Source of the DNA: Taiwanofungus camphoratus
Lineage: Eukaryota; Basidiomycota; Agaricomycetes; Polyporales; Taiwanofungaceae
Length of the DNA: 64,000 nucleotides
Reading direction: 5' to 3'
NCBI GenBank assembly: GCA_003999685.1
Contig: CP021220.1
Span: 3,162,001-3,226,000, forward strand
Shown here: piece by piece, positions 34,409 to 47,051 of the stretch
Position numbering within the stretch: the stretch's first letter is position 1
Layout of the letters: each line of letters opens with the position of its first letter
The notes under the pieces: generated by a model
Databases searched by the model: none
Seen by the model: the letters and a program-made list of their open reading frames with translations, nothing else
What the model was told of the DNA's origin: nothing
Translations under genes and position numbers: made by a program

Positions 34409-37400
34409 ATGGTCAGTAAACTGGAAAGCTATGTGCTACTTTATCTTCATCCGCCGTTCATTCAGGCGCCTTCCAAGAAGGCTGGAAAGAAGGTCGCCGC
34501 AACCCCCAAGAAGGGTGGCGGCGGACCCACTAAGGTAGCGAAGGTATGAGTGACCGATCTACTTCTCAAGTTTATTAGCATAATGTCACAACAAAATGCA
34601 GGCAGACTGGAAGGAGGGTTTCAAGAAGAAACAAGTCGGCGTGTCTGATATGACATTGCTGACCACGATCACCAACGAGGCTATCAACGAGAATCTGCAA
34701 AAGCGATGGCTCAACGGCGAAATCTACACATATATTGGTTCTGTCTTGATCTCAGTCAATCCGTTTAAAGGTATCTAGTCACGAGTATTGTCCACGAGTC
34801 CAGCCTGCATACTTACTTCCTTAGATCTTGGTATATACACCGACGAGGTGCTACAGAGATACAAAGGCAAGAACAGGCTTGAGGTCCCCCCGCATGTTTT
34901 CGGAATCGCCGAATCGGCATATTACAATATGAATGCGTATCACGAGAACCAGTGCGTTATCATTTCTGGAGAATCAGGTGCCGGCAAGACAGAGGCAGCG
35001 AAGCGCATCATGCAGTACATAGCTGCCGTTTCTGGGGGCCAGGATAGCAGCATCCAAGAAATCAAGGACATGGTGTTAGCTACGAATCCTTTGCTAGAGA
35101 GTTTCGGGTGTGCCAAGACACTTCGTAACAACAATTCGAGTCGTCATGTAAGTTAGTGTATTGATGTCTGTTCCCGTGATTGACTATTTGTCAGGGAAAA
35201 TACCTGGAAATCATGTTCAATGATCACGGAGAACCTATCGGCGCGCAGACCACGAATTACTTACTGGAGAAGGGTCGTGTCGTAGGGCAAGTGGAGAATG
35301 AACGTAATTTCCACATATTCTACCAATTCACCAAGGGTGCATCTGATGAACAACGAGGTACGGAATTTCTTTGATTACACGAACGAATGGGCTTGTAACT
35401 TTAGTGTAGAGACCTACGGTCTTCAGGGGCCAGAAGCTTACGCTTATACCAGCTTAAGTAACTGTCTTGACGTCCAGGGCATTGACGACGTGCCTGACTT
35501 TAGTGAAACCATTGTGAGTTCTGCATTACGACTTAATGTACTTGCATTTCATGTCGTTACGTTACAGAGAGCCATGCAAGTCGTTGGTCTCACTGATTAT
35601 GAGCAAAGCGAGATATTCCGCATGTTGGCCATCATCCTTTGGCTTGGCAATGTCCAATACGAGGAGATGGACGACGGTAACGCAAAGGTCGCAGACACTG
35701 GCGTCACCGATTTCATTGCATACCTTATGGAAGTAGATGGAGCTCTCGTTCAGAAGGTGATGACAACGAAGGTCGTAGAGACGCAGCGGGGTGGCCGCAG
35801 AGGATCTATATATGACGTTCCTCTCAACCCTTCACAAGCTACTGCGGGACGGGACGCATTGGCCAAGGCAATATACAACAACCTCTTCGAGTGGATCGTC
35901 TCTAAAATCAACGTGTCCATGAAAGCACGCTCATCAACGGCGCAATTAATAGGCATTCTGGTACGTTGTCTAATTCATCAACAACGGATAGTTAGTGTCA
36001 TGTTTGTTGTGGTAGGATATTTTCGGCTTTGAAATATTCGAGGTGTGTTCTTCAACTTGTTTCAGCAAGGACGCTGCTGAAAGTGTCCACAGGACAACTC
36101 ATTTGAACAACTTTGCATCAACTACGTCAACGAGAAGTTGCAGCAAATCTTTATCGAACTTACCCTCAAGACAGAACAGGAAGAATACGTAAGGGAACAG
36201 ATCAAGTGGACCCCGATCAAGTACTTCAACAATAAGATCGTGTGCGATCTGATTGAAGAGAAACGACCACCAGGTATCTTCGCCGCTTTAAATGATGCCT
36301 GTGCTACAGCGCATGCAGACCCAAGTGCTGCGGACAACAGTTTCATACAACGAATGGCGTCTCTTTCCTCAAATCCCCACTTTGAGTCTCGCGGTGCACA
36401 ATTCCTGGTCAAGCATTACGCCGGCGATGTGATGTACAATGTAGCTGGAATGACAGACAAGAACAAGGACGTTTTGGTCAAAGATATTTTAGATCTAATC
36501 GCTAGCAGCGGCAATCAGTTCTTGCAGTCTCTCTTCCCTGACCGTCCAGACCCGAACAGCAAGAAGAGACCGCCAACTGCTGGTGACAGGATCAAGGTAA
36601 GCCTCAAGGGTACGTGCCAAAATCTATCAGCCTGATTGGTTACGAAGGCATCTGCTGGAGCTCTTGTCGAAAATCTCATGCGCGCACAACCTTCATACAT
36701 CAGGACTATCAAGCCGAACCAGAATCGCAGCTCCACTGAGTATGATACGAAGGCCGTCCTGCATCAGGTCAAGTACTTGGGTCTGCAAGAGAACATCCGT
36801 GTACGCAGAGCTGGCTTTGCGTACAGAAATACATTCGAGAAGATGGTGGAACGGTTCTACTTACTATCTCCCGCCACGTCATACGCCGGGGAATATACAT
36901 GGCAGGGTGACGCGAAGTCCGGATGTGAGAGGATACTCACCGATACTGGCATTGCAAGGGAAGAGTGGCAAATGGGTGTAACGAAAGCCTTCATCAAGAA
37001 CCCCGAAACGGTGAGAACTTTGACAAAACGGTGCTCTTATGTACTGATTTAGTTCAGCTCTTCGCTCTGGAAACTATGCGAGATCGATACTGGCATAATA
37101 TGGCTGCCCGCATACAACGAGCATGGCGCAATTACATGCGGTACAAGCATGAATGTGCCAGACGCATCCAACGGTTCTGGAAAAACAACAAGGAAGCCAT
37201 CGAATATGCAAAGGCTCGAGACTATGGGCACCAGATTTTGGCTGCTAGAAAGGAGAGAAGACGATTTAGTCTTCTCAGCTACCGCCGGTTCATGGGCGAC
37301 TATCTGAACGTCAACGGGCAGAGCGCTCTTGGTGAAATGTTGCAAGCCGCCTGTGGTCTTGGTGGTAAGCGTTTCAAGTTGTGATACTTATGAAGCCAAT

Positions 37401-39068
37401 GGCTGAAAAGTGTCCAGCCGAGAAGGTGACATTCAGCTCAAGGATTGAAGTCCTTGTGTCTAAGACGGGTCGCTCAAGCAAACCTAGCCCACGATTCCTC
37501 GTCGTGGTAGGTCTGGAGTGTATGAGGTTACAAGGCCGGTGATTGATTGATGTTTTCCTGTAGACTCAGAAGGCCATCCATATCATTGTTACCACAGCCA
37601 AGGACGGTCAAACATTCCAAACGCTTGAGCGCAAGATCCCGCTTATCACTATCAAAAGCATCGCTATGTCCAATATGAGAGACGACTGGATGGTTAGGAT
37701 CATAGTCGGGCTTCGGTGCTGTTTACTGATTCCGTTTAGGCTTTGAATTGTGGTGTCACTGAAGAAGGGGATCCGTTGATCAGCTGTGTTTTCAAGACGG
37801 AGCTTGCAGCTACGTTGTTGCAGCTCACTCAAGCAAGCATAAATCTACTAATAGGACCAACGTAAGTGCGGCTCGTTGAAGCTGCTTTCAAGTTGCTTAT
37901 AAGTCATCCAGAATGGACTATAACAAGAAGAAAGATAAGAAGGCGCAGATCAAATTCGTAAAGGATGAAACAGTTCCTAGAGGCGACCATTACAAGAGTC
38001 ATACTGTGCACGTACCTTCTGGTGAACCGCCAAATAGCACATCTCGTCCGCCCGCAAAGCGTAAAGAAGGTGTTGTGCGACCTATTACACAAGGAAAACT
38101 CTTACGCCGGGGTGGACCATCAGATGTATACTTGGCCTCGATCTTTCCTCTTGCAAACTGCTGACCTTGGAATTGTCTCTTCAGAAACCGGTAGCTTCAA
38201 GACCTAAACCTGCTGCTCAACCTCTTCCTGGCAAGTCAGCGCCTGCAGCAGCTGCCAAGCCTAGCGTTTCGTCGACTTCAAGCGCGGTGAGGGCTCCGCC
38301 GCCACCGCCAGGTCGTTCAGTTGCCCCTCCTCCGCCTCCGTCAGAGCCGGATGTCGACCTGTATCGCGCCAAGTACGCCTTCGAAGGTCAACAAGGCGAG
38401 ATGACTCTGAAGAAGGACGATGTGGTAGAACTGGTCGAGAAGAATGACAACGGTTGGTGGCTAATGAAGAAAGATGGTGTTGAAGGCTGGGCCCCCAGTA
38501 ATTATCTCGAATTAGTACCCAAGGCTACTCCTGCTCCGCCCCCGCCCCCGCTTCCTGCAAACCGTCGTCCACCCTCTATGGCTCCTGCACCCACTGCACC
38601 TGTTGCTCCGTCAGCGAAGGCAGCCGTGAAGTCTATTGTTGCCGATCCCTCAGCTAAACCGGTGGCTGTCTTCCCAGGAATGGCACCCTCCAATGGTTCT
38701 GCGGCGCCGTGGAAAAAGACATCGTCAACATCAACGAACGGGTCGGCCCATGTCCCAGCTCCTGCGAGCTCGACGGCACCGAAAGCGCCTCCATTGTCGA
38801 CGAAGCCAAAGCCTACTCCACCACCAGTGGCGAGTAAACCTGGTGCACCAAAGGTCGGAGCTAAGCCTCCTGTGCCCACTGCATCTAAGCCGGGAGGGGG
38901 AGCATCGATGCACAAACCGGGTGGAGCAGCAAGGCCGGCTGTAGTAGGTGGTCAGATGGACCTGGCAGCTGCTGTGAGTGTACAGTTTGTGGTATGCATC
39001 TATCCTAAAATAACTAATGCAATGTACAGTTGGCCAAACGAGCACAGAGAATAGCAGAAAATGAATAA
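34409..39068 (+). CDS. MYO1: Type I myosin
   Basis: Actin motor of endocytosis and polarised growth. Seventeen coding exons total 3816 nt (1271 residues). The first is just ATG (34409-34411) before an intron (GTCAGT); exon 2 starts at 34466 with APSKKAGKK. Motor: P-loop GESGAGKT (132-139), switch I NNNSSRHGKYLEI, switch II in a 27-nt exon (DIFGFEIFE, 36016-36042), and TEDS-site Ser near residue 360 ([11 protein letters not shown]), the target of PAK kinases. Two IQ-like helices follow ([22 protein letters not shown]), then the basic TH1 tail ([17 protein letters not shown]), a Pro-rich TH2, an SH3 domain ([14 protein letters not shown] to [10 protein letters not shown], about 1053-1108) and a central-like end ([11 protein letters not shown]). 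The acidic Arp2/3-binding tail ending in DDW-type residues is missing. Confidence 0.97.
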
Positions 39069-39353
39069 AGGTAGACAACTGGGAGCTAGGATTGGCTTGG
39101 ATTCATCACAGAATGACTGTCAAGGCATTCAGACCACATTGCAGAACCAGCGGACAATGTATGCACCTGTGCTAAGTGTAATGAGATTAGCTGCAACATG
39201 TAGACATGATGTTACTATGTTACTGTAAGACATTGATAACGATGCGATGTGACGGGACACGGGCAATTGCATGGGTATATACCTCCATAAAAAAGTACAA
39301 TCATGTGCGATGGTCGTCGAAAGCATAAATCGAGAATAATGATGAAATAGACT

Positions 39354-41127
39354 CTAAGATGATGAAGTGACCGTGATTGGAGGCAAAGTTGCAGAAACGC
39401 CGATGTCGGGCTCGAGCAACGACGCCTCGACTTCGTCCTCGCTACCCACGTCATCATCGCTGTTCGGCATCGCGACACGCGATGGTGTTAAAGGCCGGTC
39501 GTCGAAGTCCTCTTCAACGCCAAGATGTGAAGTATCATCAGCACCAACGTGCGGCATCGAGTGTGTCTCAGCGTTGTCGCCGCGCCATGTGCGCACCTCC
39601 TCGGCGGTAAGTACTTTGGCACCGCCCTTCCCGCCTTCGATGAAGTCTGCCGGCTTCGATTCCAGTGCCCGCCGGCATGATTCGAGCAATCCCTCGACCA
39701 TGATTTTCACTCGGCGGTACGGCTCATCGTCCTTGCCGCTTATGATAACTTGCTCATCTTCACCCCCGTCTTCATCTTCGTCCTCATCTTCAGCAATGTC
39801 CTCCGGCGGGAGGGAGGACTTCACGGCACGATAAGCGGGCGGGGGAAGGATGAGGCGCGACTCGCGAAGCTTCCGCCGCAGGTCCCGGATCTCCTTTGCT
39901 TGACGATGCTTGGTCGCCTCGAGCGAGGTGTTAATCACGAGAAGTGACCGGTTCGAGATCTCCAGGTCTTCTATCTGTGGAGAAGACGTATTGAAGAGTG
40001 AGCAGGTCGTGCCTCAGAGACATTCGTACCTTGCGATTGGACTTCGCCTCATCTTTCATCTTGCGGTCCGGGTCCTCCAAGTCGTCATCCAGTTCATGTG
40101 TTTCTGATCCTCCGTCACCATCCCAACTGCCGTCACTTGGCGATGAAGGCTCCCTTGATACAGGCTCATTGTGTATTCTTATGCCATCCGAGCTCGATCG
40201 CGGATGCGAGGCACCCTGTCGCGCGAAGCCATTAACACGTGAATGGACCGTCGGGGCAGTGCTCCGACTAACCTCTGAGGTTTGCGTCTCATATGAGACA
40301 GACGAACGAGAAGCGGAGGAACGCGACGAGAATGAGAGGGCAGACATTGGTGGGGAATGCGGAGGCAGGGGAATCGCCGCTGGATCAACCTTTGCCGCTA
40401 CAGTATAACCACTATACTTTATCGTGAGGTCATCGTTGGAAGAAAAAGTGTCAAAGTGATGCGGTCGATGGGTATGGCTCTCACGCGTGGTAGCGAAGCG
40501 GTGATGGTGGAGGGGGGATGCTGTCGCTGCCAATGGAGCATTCACGTTTGCAGGGTGTAAGGGAGGGGCTAGGGAAATGCTAGGGATAGACGGGATTCGA
40601 GAATGCCCGTTAGTCGGAAATGGTGGCGATGATGACACGGACGATGGAGGTTGAGGGCTCGATTCAGCTCCTCTGGAAACCTTCGACTTCACGCGAACTA
40701 GTCCCTTCCCTACGCTTGAAGTAGGAGAGCCATGCTCTTCAGTAGGCGATGCGCCAAGCCTAGACGAAGCCGGAGTATGCAGATCTAAATGAGAAGGCGA
40801 CGTAACATGAGACGATACACTTCCTCTCCGAGGCTTCGTCCTTGCTGATAGTGCCGAGTCCGAGGGTATCGTAGTCAATGCACGTTGTCGAAGTTCAGGC
40901 GCGGGATGTGCGGACTGTGCGGTATGTGGACGAGGAGTGAGACGCGCCTTGACAGCGTTTGAAGGCGATGTCGTCTGAGTGGGACCGGACTGAACTTGCT
41001 TGAACGGAGACGACGAGCGGGCGGGTATGCCACTGTTCCTATTCACGGGCGTAGTTGAAATTGTACTGGGTGCTTTACGAGTCACTAATGTCGCACCGCT
41101 GCTGACCTTTGCCTTTGGCCGAATCAT
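39354..41127 (-). CDS. Disordered protein with a short coiled coil
   Basis: Two exons, 41127-40030 and 39974-39354, with a 55-nt intron in phase 0, encode 572 residues. The first 350 residues are Ser/Pro/Thr-rich and basic, with many SP and SSxxSP sites, as in cytoskeleton or cell-polarity scaffold proteins regulated by proline-directed kinases. After the intron comes a predicted coiled coil (IEDLEISNRSLLVINTSLEA, then HRQAKEIRDLRRKLRESR) at about 360-405, a conserved-looking LPPPAYRAV motif, an acidic stretch, and a helical part (RRVKIMVEGLLESCRRALES). I do not recognise the family. The start ATG at 41127 is the first in frame. Confidence 0.74.
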
Positions 41128-41599
41128 GGTTGGAGGTGACAGCGACGTCGCCTGGGGTTTGAAGGGTGATTCGGGGCGGGACCTGTCATGATAGTCGACT
41201 TTAGTGACCTGGGCGCGCTGTTAGCTGAATAGAAGTCTTCTACAGTGCCTCGCAGCAAACCTTTGCCTTGACCTGGCCTTCCATGCGACCAGCATGCAGT
41301 TCGAGAGTATTTGTCGGGACGGACACGAAAGAAAACAGAGCGAGACCGAGTTACAGTGAATAAGTGGCGGCATGCTCCGACAGAGGAACTGTAGTCCTTA
41401 TATGGCAAGTCTCAGCTAGGCAAGTCACCCCGACGCCCGACAAATCCATAGTCCTATGTGTACGGCGGATTCTCCCGCATTTATATATCATGGTCTACTA
41501 CAGAAGTAGCATTAATGCGGGTTTCTCAGACAATGGTTGGTAGAGCTTGTGTACGTCTAAGCTATCGAGGGATTGAATCAGAGCAAATTGATCCTTATG
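41128..41599. other. Intergenic, no gene seen
   Basis: About 470 bp between the stop of the reductase and the start of the disordered-protein gene, both on the minus strand. No coding run or RNA gene is supported. Confidence 0.5.
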
Positions 41600-44500
41600 C
41601 TACTCCTGCGCTAGAAAGCCCACCGCGTCCCAGTGCTGCACCCATTTGCCAACAAGCTCCTCTGAAATCGCTGCGGCGTTGGAAATACTGGGGGAAACCT
41701 GGCACGTACGCTCAACGCGGAACATTGTCGGTGGTTGCCCATTGGACTTTCCAAACCGGTTACGATAGTACGCCTACGGAGGGAAGGAATATAAGTAACG
41801 AGGATGGTAGCACGCTGTGAGTGTAGCATCGACTTGCCAGTAGCTTTATAGCAGGATTACGTTCTCCATCAGGGTCAGACTTCGCTAGCTTATCGAGCCA
41901 TTCGACGCGTTCTACGACATCAAAGCGCAATCCTGCCCGCTTGAGGCCTGCGAGTATGGTAGGCCAGTCGCTGTGAACGTGATTGACGATGTGATAAACC
42001 GCAACTTTGGGCTTGTGCGGCCGCGTCACAATTTCGACTATCGCCTGGCCAGCAATGTTGACGGGAAGCCAAGATGGCGTCTGTGCCAAGTTGCGTCAAA
42101 ACCAGGCTAATGAAGAACGAATCGGCAAGAAAATGCACCTCATCAAGCTGAGGCAGGGTCCCTGTCACTTTTGCAGACTTGAACATCAGAGGCCAAGCTT
42201 CAGTCTCGTTCCAAATACCACTGCATGATTGTTAATTCCTTCAACAAGGCTCAATAACGTATATCCGCACTTCACTGTATCTCCGACAAGCTGGCCGATT
42301 CGAAGGACACCGACGTTGATGGACGTACTCTGGGCTACACGTTCACACAACTTTTCTGTCACCCATTTACTCCTGGCATATCCTGTAGAGGCTGCCGTGG
42401 CGGGTGACGTAGGAAAGTCCTCAGCACAGAATGCATCGCCAGAGCCCAAGCGGGCCGCAATGGATGAGCTGAAAAAGAATGTTGGCTGTGAAGATTTGGG
42501 AGAAAGAAGACAAAGGTTCATCAGGTTGACGGCACCACCAATATGCTCGTCGAAAGAGTCGACGCTCATAACGAAATTGACTGGCCAGGCATTCTGAAGT
42601 GCAGCCTTGTTGAGTAAATAGGATGAAATAGTAAGCGTTTGCGAATACAAACATGAATCACAGTTGTTGTTTGAGATATGAGGCGAGCATACTCGCCAGA
42701 GGTAAGTCCTAGTTGATCTTCATTTACGTTCGCTGCCAATGATTCGACCTTGTCCCATTCTTCGGAGGTGAGAACTAGCTGACGGAGTTGCAGAGATTGT
42801 CGCAGCCGCTCCCACGAATTTGCGTGTGATGTAGCACGAGAAAGACAGATCACTTTCGAGACCGACGAAGAAGAGACGAGCTGTTTGAGGATATGTGCGC
42901 CTAGTGACCCTGTAGCACCTGTAAGAATCTAAGAAAGTGAGCGTTATTATGTCCGTATACAAAACCACAACATGATATTCGAGCATACCACCGTGTGTGA
43001 GATAGATTCCATCTGACGACCATTCGCAGAGGAGACCTCTTCCTGGACGAGTTGAGCACTCCACTTCTCTACCATGGACAGCATTACAGAGCGCTGCTGC
43101 TCTTCAGACTTCGCCACATTGTCCCCAGATCGCAAAGCAATGATGTACTCGGCCAACCTGAAACTTTGGTGAGACAAATCGGAACATTGACAGGCGTAGA
43201 TCAGCATACTTCTCAATGGAGGGATTTTCATATACAACTACGTAGCTCCATCAGCCCCGGTATTACGGTAGCTTCTTAGTCACACACCATTCTGTCCGAG
43301 TGTGCTTCCGTTGAGCTCGAGTTCCTTCTGACAGATATTCCGGATCCTGGTCGCTTGCAGGGAGTCCACACCAAATGCAAACAAGTCAGACGCTTTAGTG
43401 AGCTTTGCTGCTTTGGATGCTCCTAGTGTTTGAGTAATTGCATTGAAGATGAAGTCCTCCAATTCGGGTCTGGATAGATCTAGCTTGGTTACCCCAGAAC
43501 CATTTTCGAAACGATTGTAGATATCATCTGGCACAGATGCGATTAGCAGGTACTATGCGGCCATATTTAGGCGAGATGGAAATATGCTTGGGAACATACC
43601 GATGATATCCTTGAACTTGGCATAGCAGGCCGGCCTCAAGATAGACATCTTCGTGGCCACCGGTATCTATCAGCATCGTGAGTTAGTTGTAGATGTCAAG
43701 TCCGCCATCGGTTACCTGAGTACCATACCTAATTATCACAGATTCCATGACTAAATGAGTGCAGAATTGTGATAAGATCACGTACTCGAGAATATGCACC
43801 ATCTCGGGCAGAAGTCGAGAATGGGTCGGGGCCTGTGCGTTGGCTTCTTCAACAACAGGCCATATCTTCTCCAGAAAAGTGTTTCGATCTTTCGACAGGT
43901 CCTTTCCAAGCTCGGATGGCAAGACCAGACACCCGACTTGCGGTCTACCTGCACCGAAGACGATCGCCTCCTCCACATAGGGGCTATTACCGCGAATGGC
44001 AAGCTCTATAGGGACTAATACGAAGGAATTCGAGGTCACTGAACGCAACATCAATAGCCAACTGAGTTAGCATACCAGGGTTCGTCTTCTCGCCCAATAC
44101 TTGCACGAGGGTATCATCCAGCCTCCCAACGTATTTGTACCAGTTGGGATGTTCCTTATGCCTTATGAAGAGGTCTTTTGTTGCATACGAGCCGTCGGGC
44201 CTGTTGCTCTCAATTTTGGCTGGCCAACCATCCCTGACAACAGACTCAAAGGTGTCAGATCCACGAGGCTCCATCATCAAGTAGTCCAAGATTAGGCCTT
44301 CTGCTCTGAGCCAGTTCCAGTCTTTGTCGACAGAAAAGTCGCGCTTGGACTTGAGTAGAGACCCTGTCTTCAGGAAGATTCATTTAGCCCCGACGGAAAT
44401 GAGAGGTAACGAAACATTACCTCAGTGCTACCATATGTGCTAATGAGATTGACACCAGCAGCTGTCAGCCGGTCTCCTAAGTCATCCTAAAAATTTACGT

Positions 44501-45772
44501 GAAGAAAAATCAGTCCCTGTACAGCGACAGAAATGCTGAGGTATGTACGGGCAACGCAGCACCGGAATAGGTGACAGTATCGAAGTTCGCGAGTGCAAGT
44601 GTGCCCTCCTCGGTCTCTCCAAGGAGCTGTAGACTACGTCAATGTTTTCTCTTCAGACTGCAATAGAGAAAAAGAGACCTTTATCACGTATGGCACAGCA
44701 CAACATTCACGACAATCGACAGGCGAGGATTTGATAACGTTGCATATATTGGCCGAGGTCAAAGGCAGATGCGGTGGCATCAGCACGAAAGGCACCGCAG
44801 CGTAATAACAACGGAACCTGCATATATCAATTGTTCGTTATGAACCCAAACTTAGCTTGGACGATTACGCACACGCTATAGTGACCGAAGCCGTGAAAAA
44901 CAGGAAGAGCGCTGAACCCGGCTTTGAACACAAAATCGTGAACGTTCGCAATGAAAGCTATGTGAGTGATGAACACGGGTTTAGGAAATCCGGTCTAAAG
45001 TATTGTGATTACAGAATTGAACGAAAAAGCGGGCGATAAGAGGCACACATACCGATCCAGAGGAATGAAGGATCACGGCGACTCTATTCATCTCATCTTT
45101 AGGCCTCAATACAGCGGGGAAAGGCACAATATTAGCCCTTTCAACCCCGTCTTGGCCCCAGAGAGGGAAGCGCTTCTCTGGCACAATCTCAATATCGTAG
45201 CCTTGATCGGCAAGCAGTTTCTGAGCTTGCTCTGCCTCAGCAGGAAATCTGGAACCGTAGACTAGGTGTGATGCCTTGGTCAATTTGCATAGATGGGCTA
45301 CCGCGGGCACAGAGTTGTTGACGGAGAGGAGAAGCGGTGATAACCCGAGTTTGGCTAATGCTATTTCAAGAAGAGATTCGTCGATCGCAGTTGAAGTCAG
45401 AACCGCGATTGAGCGAGGCGGAGGAAGCCCAGGACGTTCAATTGGAGGCAGCAGACCAAGGCCTGCATAATGTGCGCAAAGACGGTCTACCGCTCGTTCG
45501 ACTTGAGAGTATCTGGAAAACCATCGACACCGCTGTCATTCACTCTAGGCGTTTCAAAAGCTAGACTTAAGAGAACCGACGTTAGAGGTCTTAGGGGGTT
45601 TCCCGGTTCAGAAATGCCCGTATAGAAAGCGACATCATTAGGTTGGTCACCTGAGAGCCAGCGGATCAGCAGAGGGACGATAATACGGACAGTAGCGTAG
45701 CATCATTGACTTACGTGCACGTATGGCAACGAGTTCGGTCAAAGACGACGCAATAAATTTCGGAGCAGGCAT
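41600..45772 (-). CDS. Adenylate-forming reductase (A-T-R, aminoadipate-reductase-like)
   Basis: Multidomain enzyme that activates a carboxylic acid as its adenylate, binds it to phosphopantetheine and reduces it with NAD(P)H; this NRPS-like class is common in Agaricomycetes and its substrate cannot be read from sequence. A domain: VDRLCAHYAGLGLLPP, the P-loop SSGSTGFPKPV, GHYSVFRCYYAAVPF, VTYSGAALP, STYGSTE, WYKYVGRLDDTL. T domain: FAFGVDSLQATRIRN, with the modified Ser. R domain: LTGATGSLGAHIL (nucleotide binding), NAWPVNFVMSVDSF, and GYARSKWVTEKL with the YxxxK pair. The start is the ATG at 45772. Exons are short throughout; one intron near the end (41774-41837) is GC-AG. Between 45650 and 45512 the frame changes without a clearly good intron, so the N-terminal join is provisional. 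No typical biosynthetic partners flank it. Confidence 0.92.
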
Positions 45773-46468
45773 CGCGCGGACGACTATCGGACTGGTAGAT
45801 AGCTAGCATATTACCTGTGTGCTCTTAGTATATAACTATGAAGAACAAAGTATTTGTGTTTTAGTAAGTCATAGGGACACTCCGTGAGACTAAGCTCGCC
45901 ATACTCAGCCATACTGCGACTATATTTGATCGTACGAATGATCATGAGACCTAGAGAACAGACACAGCACGCGATAACCCTGCGGAACGGCTATCCAGCG
46001 GAATCTAACATTCCGTACTTCAAGCTTCCTCCCAGCCTGCAGGATCTTTGCATCGACCTTCGCAGGGCCCGGGCCTCCGTATTCAGGCCACAGACACTGG
46101 ATATCCGCTAGACATTGGAACAGTACTCACTGATCAGTCAGTATTATTTAGATTACTTCGGGTGCAGGATGTACATCCGAATTGTGCGGCGGTACCAAGT
46201 TCAATTGTGTATACTGAAGTATCTGGACGATGTCATGCTGATGATGCGGATTACGTTTCTTCGTTACCCCATGGGCTTGTGAAGTGATATCAGTCGGAAT
46301 TCAGTAGTCTCGAAGGTAAAAGGATAATAAATATTCCAACTTTTTCAGGCTCTGTATCTGATAGATATCGGCATTTATTTGTTACCTATCGATATGGCCG
46401 AGATGGTACACGGCCCGGTGCTTTTGCAAGGCGATGTAGCTCAAGCAACCTACGTTCACCGTGTGTCT
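45773..46468. other. Intergenic, no gene seen
   Basis: About 700 bp upstream of the reductase. Short open frames only, no motif. It should contain the reductase promoter. Confidence 0.45.
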
Positions 46469-46850
46469 CTACTTAGCTTGAGGGTCCTGCATTGCGAGCA
46501 TTCGGTACTTCTGAGTGTTCCTCTTAACATTGCAGTAGCGTAGGTTCTGGCAGCGCGCTCGACACCAACTGGTAGCCACGTAAGCATCGACAAGGTCATT
46601 AAAAATATCAAAAAAGAGCATGCTCTGGATAAATCATCATGTGTCAGTACCAAACCAAAACCTTCTTCAGGTGTGGCTCGCTTCGTTGGTAAGTTGGACA
46701 TTGCAAGGCAAACATTTTTTGTTTGATCGCCTCTACAATTGAGTCGATTACATCTAGGAATCTGAGGGAGGTTAAGACTTTTCTCAATTCGAATAGTTGT
46801 GATGAGTGACTTACTACATCTATAGACGTGTCGGTCTGCAGATAATGCAT
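46469..46850 (-). CDS. Candidate small gene (114 aa, uncertain)
   Basis: Two runs, 46850-46662 and 46624-46469, join in phase across a 37-nt putative intron (GTTTTG to ATCCAG). The first run includes FLDVIDSIVEAIKQKMFALQ and the second MLFFDIFNDLVDAYVATSW and RNTQKYRMLAMQ before the stop. Composition is protein-like, but the intron is shorter than any other in the window, there is no recognisable family, and upstream exons could be missing. It may equally be a remnant. Confidence 0.3.
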
Positions 46851-47051
46851 GGAATAAAGATTCTCAGATGTTCGCAGATTTCACCAACGACGAAGCCTGG
46901 GAGTCAGACGCGTCTGCCAGACCGTCAAGTCACAATTGATGTACTGGATATTGAGACAGTGTGGATTTGACTGAGATGTATAACTCGAACGCCGGCCCTG
47001 ATCAGTATAGCTTCATACAGAGGCATGTATGGCTATCTCAAATCTCCTGAA

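Noticed and set aside
34107-34538. Open frame with a hydrophobic run upstream of myosin
   Set aside because: Overlaps the myosin start and first intron in another frame; no homology recognised, best read as 5' UTR.
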